Assembly: GCA_018398585.1 (NCBI GenBank)
Contig: JAGTTD010000015.1
Location: 30,585,478 to 30,649,477 of the forward strand
Direction: 5' to 3'
Length of the DNA stretch: 64,000 nucleotides
DNA from: Simmondsia chinensis
Taxonomy: Eukaryota > Streptophyta > Magnoliopsida > Caryophyllales > Simmondsiaceae
Position 1 is the stretch's first letter. Each line of letters begins with the position of its first letter. This document shows, piece by piece, positions 1 through 8,189 of the stretch. The notes under the pieces are model-generated. The model was not told the origin of the DNA and did not search any database. It saw only the letters and a list, made by a program, of their open reading frames with translations. Both the position numbers and the translations under genes were made by a program.

Positions 1-76
1 TTTCTTATATCTTTAACTTTCATTATTTTATTATTTTCATTTAAAACCTGTTGATGTATTTCATATTTACATAAAT

Positions 77-1381
77 AGGGAGGTCCTTTGGAGAGTTTTG
101 GTCAGGAAAGGCATCCCCATACCATACATCCGAGCCATCAAAGACATGTATGATGAGGCACAGACTATGGTGCATACAGTAGATGGGGAGTCAGACGCTT
201 TCCCGATAATAGTAAGGGTTCACCAAGGGTCTACCTTGAGCCCCTACCTGTTCATTTTGGTTATGGACGAGCTCATTAGGCACATCCAGGGATGTGTACC
301 TTGGTGCATGCTTTTTGCAGATGACATAGTACTGGTGGGGGAGTCGCGGGAAGAGATAAATGAGAAACTGGAACTGTGGAGAAGAGTTCTAGAGTCGAAG
401 GGTTTCCGACTAAGCAAAGCCAAGATCGAGCACATGGAACTCAAGTTCGATCACTCTACCACGCCTAGCCAGGAAGAAGTCATGATTGGACACGAGGCCA
501 TTTCGAAGAAGGAGAGATTCAGGTACTTAGGGTCCATGATACAGCACAACGGCGAAGTGGACGAGGATGTCAGCTACAAGATCAAAGCGGGTTGGCACAA
601 GTGGAGGATGGCCTCCGCGGTACTTTGTGATAGGAAATTCCCCTTGAAGCTAAAGGAAAGATACTATAAGACGGTGGTGCGGCCAGCCATGGCGTATAGG
701 GCGGAGTGCAGGGCGATGAAACAACAGCACACCCAGAAGATGAAGGTGGCGGAGACGCAAATGCTGAGCTGGATGTGCGGACACACAAGGAAGGATAGGA
801 TCAGAAACGACATCATAAGATGCAAATTGGGCGTAGCTCCCATTGAAGATAAATTAAGGGAGCAACGTTTGAGGTGGTTCAGACATGTTAAAAGAAGACC
901 GGACAAAGCTCTAGTCAGAAGATGCGAATAGCCTCTTACTACATTAGGCAGAAGAGGCAGAGGCAGATCGAAGAAGAGATGGCTTGAGACGATTCGACAA
1001 GACCTCACCCACCTAAACCTTCGGGAAGAGATGGCCTTAGATAGGGCCCAATGGAAGGCTAGCATAGGGGTATTAGATGATCAGGTTAGAGTAGGGTAGT
1101 CTTTATCTCTATCTATTCTATCTCTATCTCATTCTCTTTCTCGTTCTCTTTCTTTATCTCTTCTACGTTTGTTTGTTTTTTCTTTTTTCTTTGGCCATAC
1201 TTTGGCCGATGGATGCAGACCATCTTTTTAGGCTGGGGGTCCTAGAAAATAGTCTCCCTTCAGGGTAGCCCCCTGAAGGAGGAAGGCTGCGTACATCTAC
1301 CCTCCCCAGACCCTGCGTTTGGCGGGAGCCCTTGGAGGCACAGGGTTTGTTGTTATTGTTGCTGTTGTTGTTGTTGTTGTA
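77..1381 (+). mobile_element. RTE-clade LINE, 5'-truncated, carrying the SINE-type 3' tail
   Basis: The reading frame from 77 encodes the C-terminal half of a reverse transcriptase. It has the FADDIVL catalytic box, then LELWRRVLESKGFRLSKAK and WMCGHTRKDRIRND. These blocks are typical of plant RTE LINEs. A TAG at 929-931 interrupts the frame, which otherwise runs on (RGRSKKRWLETIRQDL) to a TAG at 1097-1099. A pyrimidine-rich 3' UTR follows. The last ~150 bp (from ~1228) is the same module that ends the 5S-SINEs here, with the CCTGAAGG hairpin, the GGCTGCGTACATC block and a (TTG)n end. The copy is 5'-truncated and dead. I found no clear TSD. Confidence 0.88.
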
Positions 1382-1519
1382 TATTTTATTTCTCATTCCT
1401 ATAACATATTCGGCCTTTACATGCGTGTTTTGTTTTAATCTAGGTACATTTGGGCTTGGAATACAATGGAGCTAATAAAGGTTGAAAAGTGACGAAATCA
1501 AGCAGAATTTAGGTATATT

Positions 1520-1620
1520 TGAAAACCACCTAAAGGGGGAAGGTTGCGTACATCCATCCCCAAACCCTGCTTAGGCGAGACCCCCTTGGAGCACTGAGAA
1601 TGTTGTTTTTTGCTTTTTAT
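1520..1620 (+). mobile_element. 5'-truncated SINE/LINE tail
   Basis: It holds the GGGGGAAGGTTGCGTACATCC block, AAACCCTGCTTAGGCG and GGAGCACTGAGAATGTTG. It lacks a 5S head. The AATGTTG...TTGCTTTT end places it with the subfamily seen at 35617 and 63048. It lies just 3' of exon 2 of the TMEM205-like gene. Confidence 0.7.
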
Positions 1621-1664
1621 CACACAAAATGGAGAAGGATGAAGTAAAGAAAAGGATGAGAAAC

Positions 1665-4494
1665 CTCTATGGTCATGGGTGTTAAGACCCACAAACTGGC
1701 GAGATTCAACAGAAAGGATGCACCCAAAAACCCAAGCTGATACTTCTCCAACGAGGACGACGCCTTCAATGGATGCATACAGCCGAATGCCACCACTGCC
1801 ACCGCGCAGCAAAACCCTAACAATGCAAAATACGCCGGGAACATCTTGCTCTGCAGGTTCCCAAACTGATGCCTTGGCAAATTCCTACAAAAATTACATC
1901 AGTTAACAATACGATTTAGGCTGACTAATGTGTCTTACTGTGTGCTGTTTGTGTTTCGTGCTATCCCAGAGGTCTTAGAAAAGGAGTCGCCCAACCCCAA
2001 CCTGTTTATTAAACAGGTCAGGTACTCTTAACCCTTGCCAACCCAATTAATAGATGGTAACCCACAGTTACCCATTTAATTATTTGAGAGACTTTTTCTT
2101 GATACTGGGGTTCATTTACCGAACACTAAGGCACCGGATCCCATTAGAACGTCGAAGTTAAGCGTACTTGGACGAAAATAATACCAGGATGGATGGCCTT
2201 CTAGAAAGTCCTCGTGTTGCCAATCCTGTCAAGCTAGGGGTCCTCGGAAATTGTCTCTCACCAGGGTTACACTCTGAAGGGGTAAGGCCAACCACCCCTC
2301 CCAAACCCTGCTTATGTGGGAGCCCTTGAAGAACTGAGCATGTTGTTATTGTATTTTTTCTTGATACTAGTTTGTCAACTTACAAGTATGTCAATAATAT
2401 ACTTCATGGTTGATACTAATAACAAACACATAGCATATTTGTCGTTGTTAAATAAATTACAAAATTAATGTAACTAAATAGTTTAGATAATCTAATGTGA
2501 CACAGCAACCAAAAACCACGACCTAAACTTGCCATCTTCATGTCATGTTCACGCCGTGCTACTATTTCGTGTCAAATTTTGTCAGCTCTAAGTAAGACTG
2601 GCAAAATCTGACACGATATGATAGCACGACACAGATACGACATGAAAATAGCGGGTTTGGGATGGGAATTTTGAAGGCGAGTTGAATTTGGGTTGACTCG
2701 TTTAACCCGTTTAGATAATTGGGTTGAATTTGGGTTTGACTCGTGTAATCTATTTTCCACACGATTGATCTGTTTATATAGTTATGTTAAGCATACATTA
2801 TTGTTATTATATATATATGATACTTAAGATAAGGATTATTTATATTTTACTACCCTGACCTTTTTGATAATTATAAAAAGGATCCTGATATTTTGGAATT
2901 ATTAAAAAGGACCCTGAGGTTTTATCGTATTAATAAAAAGGACTCTCTCCGACCATCTGATGTCATTTTCTGCCACAGGCGCTGATGTGGTAAGGCTATT
3001 TTAAAATTTGCTACGATATATTTACTACATTACCCTTCAGCTAAAAAAATTAAATAAACCCCCACCCCCTCCGTCAATTTTTTTTTAATTTAAAATTCTT
3101 CTTCTTCTTCTTCATCTTTTTTCTTCATCTTCTTCATCATCTTCATTTTCTTTATTCTATTCAATTTTTTTTCTAAAGCCCATGTATTTTACTTCTTTTT
3201 TTATAAAATTCAACCATTGAAGGCTATCTTAAGTTTTTTTAAAATATTTTTTAGTGTCGTTTTTAAGCTTTATTTATTATGATAGATTTAAAATATTTTT
3301 TCAAATGTCATTTTTTCGCTCTTTTTTGTTAATTTTACTTTACACAAACCCATTTTTATTTAATTTTAAATAACCCATTATAAAATATTTTTCATTTTTA
3401 AATTTTTAAATAAAAAACGACTTCAATTTGGTAAGTGTGCAGAATCAGACCCAAAACGACATCGTTTTGCTTAAGGGCATTTTTCGTTTTTTAATTTTAT
3501 TTTCTTAAAAACCAAAACAACGTCGTTTTGGTAAGTGTGCAGAATCAAACACAAAATAACGTCATTTCGCTTAAGGGCATTTTTTGTTTTTTATTTTTAT
3601 TTTTTTAAAACTAAAACGACGCTGTTTTGCTTAAGGGCATTCTCATCTTTTTATTTTTTCGAGATGGCAGATGGCCAGAGAGAGTCATTTTTATTATTAC
3701 AATAAAACCTAAGGGTTCTTTTTAATACTTCCAAAATATTAGGATCCTTTTTATAATTACAAAAAAGGTAAGAGTAATAAAATATAAATAACCCTTAAGA
3801 TAATTTGAAATATATTTAATAATATTAATTTAATAATTTATTTTAACTTGTTCTATTTATAACAAGTATTTATTGGTATTATCAACCATGAAGTATGTTA
3901 TTAATATATTTGTAAGTTGAAAAACTAGTATTTAATAGAAAAAAAAGTCATCAATATAATTAAATGGGTAATCCGCCGATTACTCATTTAATAATTGAAC
4001 TGGGTAAAGGTTGAGAGTTCCTAACCTGTTTAATAAACATGTCGAGTACGGATTGACCCCATTTTTAAGACGCCTCACGAACACGAACACGAATACGATA
4101 CGACAAATTTGACACCCCTAGCTCTTACCTATTTAATAATTGGGTTCGGTAAGGGTTGAGAGTTCTTGACCCGTTTAATAAACGGGTAGGGTTCGGTTGA
4201 CCCCATTTCTAAGAACCCTCGCATGGTACGAACATGAACACGAACACGATACGATACGAGACGACACATTTGACAACCCGAGCTCTAAGTAAGATTCTAT
4301 ACTTAAACATGATGATAACGGCAATGAAAGTGACCAAAGAGAGGCGCCAAACGCGGTGGAGAAGCAGAGGAGGTGCGCCAGCTTGACAACGGCGGACAAC
4401 TCCGGCGAGCGGTTACCGGCGAATGTTTCCGGCGAAAAGACTACGCCGGCGGCCAAGAACGCCACCGTCACTACTAATCGTGTTACCACGCCAT
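1665..4494 (-). CDS. TMEM205-like (DUF4149) membrane protein, 5' part only, two apparent 1-nt deletions
   Basis: Two exons are visible. Exon 1 is 4494-4303 and exon 2 is 1884-1665, with donors GTATAG and GTTTCT and acceptor TTTTTGTAG. Exon 1 encodes a hydrophobic N-terminus (VVTRLVVTVAFLAAGVVF), then VKLAHLLCFSTAFGASLW and VTFIAVIIMFK. Exon 2 encodes NLPRHQFGNLQSKMFPAYF, then EKYQLGF and LTPMTIE. This is the signature order of plant and animal TMEM205-like proteins, multi-pass membrane proteins of poorly known function. Exon 1 needs one extra G after ATGGCG (4490 region) and one in CTTTGG (4337 region). With both restored in the reading frame, its length gives exactly the phase exon 2 requires. 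Both losses are next to G runs, so a pseudogene and a sequencing error are both possible. The C-terminal exon is not in the window. Intron 1 (2.4 kb) holds nested transposons, and an RTE LINE lies downstream on the other strand. Confidence 0.72.
2107..2354 (+). mobile_element. 5S-rRNA-derived SINE, full length, TTG-tail subfamily (A)
   Basis: Head 2111-2222 follows plant 5S rRNA (ACTAAGGCACCGGATCCCAT, AAGTTAAGCGTACTTGG, ACCAGGATGG, AGTCCTCGTGTTGC). It is joined to the LINE-type tail (GGGGTCCTCGGAAA, CTGAAGGGGTAAGGC, ACCCTGCTTATG) and ends in TGTTGTTATTG. Perfect 14-bp TSDs, TTTTTCTTGATACT, lie at 2093-2106 and 2355-2368, so the head-plus-tail unit inserted as one piece. Confidence 0.92.
2833..3794. 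mobile_element. Non-autonomous Mutator-like element (9-bp TSD)
   Basis: Terminal inverted repeats of ~110 bp start GG(A/G)TTATTTATATTTTA and include AAAAAGGATCCT and ATGACTCTCTC. The 9-bp TSD TTAAGATAA is at 2824-2832 and 3795-3803. The interior (3420-3640) has three tandem-like units, each with a near-palindrome AAAACGACGTCGTTTTG followed by CTTAAGGGCATT. No transposase reading frame is present. Confidence 0.82.
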
Positions 4495-4773
4495 TTCCTT
4501 CACCAATCTCTACAATGCTCGCTCGCTCTCTCTCTCTCTCTATCTCTCTCTCTTTGAGTCTTGGGATGAAGTAGTAGATAGGAGAAGCATCTCGAAGCTT
4601 CCAGACTATCGCCTAAGTACGCTAAGAATCGATGTCTTTCGTGTTCAATCGCCCACCTTAACGTCTTGACATAATATTTTCATATATATATATATATATA
4701 TAGACTGATGACGAAAAATAGACAAATTAGTTACTCAACTCAAAATTTAGAGAATATATAGACTAATATCTTA
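4494..4773. other. Upstream region of the TMEM205-like gene
   Basis: On the minus strand a (GA)n tract (about 4525-4557) precedes the putative start, as in many plant 5' leaders. Further up is a (TA)n tract (4684-4701). No other gene is seen. Confidence 0.4.
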
Positions 4774-5006
4774 CCAAAGAGGGCACCAACACGCCGTCAC
4801 CGAATCCCATTAGAACTCCGAAATTAAGCGTGCTTGGGCGAGAGTAATACCAGGATGGGTGACCTCCTGGGAAGTCCTCACCCTCAGGTTGGGGGCACTC
4901 CGAAACAACCTCTCTTCTGGTTAATATTCTAAAGAGGGAAGGCTACTTACATCCGCTCTCCCCTAGACCCTGCGTAGGCGGAAGCCCTTGAGGTATTAGG
5001 TATGTT

Positions 5007-5032
<26 letters not shown>
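4774..5032 (+). mobile_element. 5S-rRNA-derived SINE, subfamily B (ATGTTCCTT end)
   Basis: The 5S head is well kept (CCCATTAGAACTCCGAAATT, AAGCGTGCTTGGGCGAGAGT, GGATGGGTGACCTCCTGGGA). It is followed by CCCTCAGGTTGGGGGCACTC and the tail (CTAGACCCTGCGTAGGCGG). It begins GAGGGCACCAACACGCCGTC and ends ATGTTCCTT plus (TA)n, unlike subfamily A. A 20-bp TSD, ATATATAGACTAATATCTTA, is at 4754-4773 and 5033-5052. Confidence 0.92.
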
Positions 5033-5042
<10 letters not shown>

Positions 5043-5052
5043 TAATATCTTA

Positions 5053-5960
5053 ACCATAATGTTGGCACAACACATATTTTTGATAATATATAGGTAGTTT
5101 TCATCATGGTTCGGTAAATTTTTTGTTGTAATTCGTTAAATTTTTATAGAAAATATTGACATAACTTATATAATAGCATAAGCATATACTAGATCAATAT
5201 TTTTTATATAAAATTAGTCAGATTCATACAAAAATTCATCAAAATTCCGATATAGGGTACCTAAGTGATAAAAAATTCAAACCCCACGGCATCTCATTGT
5301 ATAAATTGAAATAATTCACGGTACCTAAGTGATAAATATTCAAACTCAAAGTATCTAAGTGAAAATTTTTCTAAATTATATTATGTTTGAATATTTTATC
5401 TCTTCGACAACTTGACTTGACAATTAATGAATTTTTATAAAAATCTGACGATTTTTGCATGATTATGATATTATATATACGTTATGTCAATATTTTTTAG
5501 CAAAAATTCAAGGAACTACAATAACAATTCACCAATTTTTTTGATAAGCTACTTATATATTATCGAAATCATATGTCATGTAAGCATTTTTTTGGGCAGA
5601 AACTCACCAAATACCAATGAAAATACTTATATATTGTCAAAATTATGTTTTATTTAACATTTTTCAATAAAAATATATCAAATTTCAGTAATAAGAATAC
5701 TTGATTAATAAATTTTAAAACTAATGGTACCTAAATGAAACATTTTAATCATCAAGACACCCCATTGTATATATTAAAATATAAGTATACTTAAGCAACG
5801 AATGACCAATTCTCATAATACTTAAGCGATATTTCCATTTTGATAATATATACGTATTTTCAAATCTCACGATACTTAGGGAAAGTATATATTTTGTAAT
5901 CATATGCAATGTAAATATTTTCCATAAGTGGTAGATCTCAACTTTGACAGTATTTTAATC
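5053..5960. repeat. AT-rich foldback-type repeat, TAAGTGATAA family
   Basis: It is dense with units such as GGTACCTAAGTGATAAA and ATATATTGAAAT. The same family recurs at 14235-14785, 15880-16100, 18880-19160, 36355-36910 and 54130-54450. No coding potential is seen. Confidence 0.5.
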
Positions 5961-6121
5961 ATTAGACCAATACCTCATTGGCACCATCACAACGCCACCA
6001 CGATTAAGACCATATCATAAGCCGTTTATGAAAACAACGACCTAAACAACCACGACATTTTCTCTGGATATTAGTATATGGTATAACAAATTCTTATACC
6101 AGCATAACAAGATTTCCTAGG

Positions 6122-6340
6122 ATGTTGACTGCAGTACATGATGATAATTTATCACGAACTGTACGTGTGAGTTTAATAAAAACTCTCACACCGGAATTAA
6201 AAGAGAGAAGATCAATATATAAACCCAATGAGCTAATCCATCTAATGCAGATACTTAGGTCTATAGGTGTACCTCATATATTCGAACTTTATGAGTCAGT
6301 TTTAAGGCCTAATGAAATTTCACAGAATACAACATGGTAA
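6122..6340 (+). other. Isolated open reading frame bracketed by splice-like signals, unassigned
   Basis: A 72-codon frame is preceded by TTTCCTAG and followed by ATGGTAAG, so it could be a relic exon. The stretch ELIHLMQILRSIGV...FE is weakly like the N-terminal helical region of plant terpene synthases (LIDxIQRLGVxYHFE). No neighbouring exon was found. It may be chance. Confidence 0.15.
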
Positions 6341-6539
6341 GAAGGGCAAGAAGATTAACCGATTAATAACCATTTACGACGCAACTATAAAAAATATATA
6401 TATGTAACGAAAGATCTTAAGTTAAAATTTTCGACTTTCGAATCTTGCTCACTTTCCAAGTAGATCTTTAATTTCATTTTCTATCTGTAGTTTTTCAGAT
6501 ACAAAATAGTTTCCAACATTTAGTATTTAGTTCACAAAG

Positions 6540-6716
6540 CCCATCACGAGGCCGTCTTAGTTGGTGGCATCTCCTACCCATGCAGTTATCACCCAGGGTC
6601 AGAAATTTGATTTTCACTGAGGATATACTCATAACTCACCTGCTTATAGGGATTGTGGGCCTCCTCATGGGCCGAGGTTAACTGGGGCAACCTAGTCTCT
6701 CGTTACCAAAAAAAAA
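6540..6716 (+). mobile_element. tRNA-type SINE with poly(A) tail
   Basis: It has an A-box-like TGGTGGCATCTCC and a B-box-like GGGTCAGAAATTTGATTTT, then GAGGATATACTCATAACTC and a CCAAAAAAAAAA tail. A near-perfect 15-bp TSD ATTTAG(T/G)TCACAAAG is at 6525-6539 and 6717-6731. A second copy is at 62138. Confidence 0.8.
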
Positions 6717-7723
6717 ATTTAGGTCACAAAGAACCAAAGACTGTACATATTATTAGGGACATATTAAAACAGGTATCCCAATCAGTCACTAGTTTCAAAG
6801 CATGTAGCAAACCATTTTCCTTAAGACTTATTTCATAGATACCGAAATAGTCTAAGGGATACAATAAAATCCAAAACAAAGTAAAAGTAAGAGTGTACAG
6901 AGAATTGATAACCAAGACATAAATGAATGGAAGAACAATGTCTTTCAAGTATCTTTTTTCTCTTAAATTCTTCAAACTTCATTTAATGGGTTTTAAATAG
7001 AAGTCCCAAATGTCTCTTCATGAAGAGACACAGCCTTTAAAAACATATTTAATTAATTTCTCAAAAGTCAAAAAACCGCACAAAGTAATGGCATAACTAC
7101 CATGTGTATCGACACAGAGCTCTATATGACGACACACTTCCCGAGAGTGTATTTGTAAAAACGTGCGTCGACACACACATTAACATATGTCGACGCGCAA
7201 TATGTTTAAGCTAAAACACATCAAATACACATTCAAAATACTTTATTTTAAAAATACACCAATAAATATAAAACGATACCAAACAAACTCACGATCACCA
7301 ATATCTTCAAAGTAAATGAAAGAGTACAAAAAAACCCCCAAAACTTTTGCTGGTTCAACTGTAAGTTAACAGAAAGAATGCATTGCTTTCACAAGAGTAC
7401 AACGGCCAAAAAATAATTTAAAATTTTGAAACTATTCAAATAAATAACGTACTTCTTGGGCTTAGAATTGAAGGTCACATACTTATCGCGTTACTTACCC
7501 TGCTATTCCTAACGTTTATAAGTTTGTTCAAATTAGTATCTCATCCTTTTTTTTTTTTTTGGGTTCAAATTAGTCCATAACATATATAAGTTTGTTCAGT
7601 CCTTTATCATTTTCTTTTATTCAAAGTAGTCCCTGATTATTTATTTAATGACCGTTTTCCCCCATCTAGAGACCGAAATTAGATAAAAATTAAAACACGA
7701 GGGACCAATTTCGATAAAATAAA

Positions 7724-8039
7724 GGGTTATTTACACAAAAAGTCTCAATATCGTGCCTACTATGTTGATTTAGTCTGCAATTAACATTGTGTCAATTTAG
7801 TTCAATGGTCAAATTGACGTTAATAACGTAATTTTTAACGGCACACTCATGTTGGACACCCGTTAACTCAAGTTAAACGAATCAGTAACTGTGCCATTAA
7901 AAATCCATCACCAACTCCCTCAAGAACCAAATTAACATAATATAATAACTTGTGCAGATGTTAAATCGGCACAATTAAAAGTATGAGGAACAAATTAATA
8001 CAGTATAGAAAATACAGGGACCTTTGGCATAAATAACCC
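7724..8039. mobile_element. Short Mutator-like MITE (9-bp TSD)
   Basis: The ends are GGGTTATTTACACAAAAAGT and the mirror of GCATAAATAACCC. Perfect 9-bp TSD TAAAATAAA is at 7715-7723 and 8040-8048. Relatives are at 31528-32120 and 57293-58161. It lies within an older repeat (~7480-8150) of the type also seen at 24468-25392. Confidence 0.8.
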
Positions 8040-8189
8040 TAAAATAAAGCATGAAGGACTAATTCAAACAAACCTACAAACAAAATCGACTATTTTGAAC
8101 AAAAGAAAAGATAAAAATCCAATCCGAACAAACATAGAACCATCAGAGACCAGCAGCGTAAATAACCCCGTATGCGTATTCAATTCAAA

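Larger units (their letters stand above)
1975..4118. repeat. Long inverted-repeat (foldback, hAT-like) element with nested insertions
   Basis: The left arm (~1975-2480) is repeated in reverse complement at ~3820-4118. Compare ACTAGTTTGTCAACTTAC and CATACTTCATGGTTGAT with their mirror images near 3895-3925. Related arms recur near 38950-39400 and 46570-46840. The left arm is split by a 5S-SINE (2107-2354). The centre holds a Mutator-like element (2833-3794). A similar degenerate block reaches ~4290. Confidence 0.6.

Noticed and set aside
2120..2225. 5S rRNA gene
   Set aside because: The 5S-like block is diverged, carries no poly-T terminator and lies inside a TSD-bounded unit with a LINE-type tail, so it is a SINE head and not rDNA.
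4800..4900. Cassandra TRIM LTR
   Set aside because: Cassandra also contains 5S sequence, but here there are no paired LTRs, no TG...CA ends and no primer site, and the TSDs are 10-20 bp rather than 5 bp.
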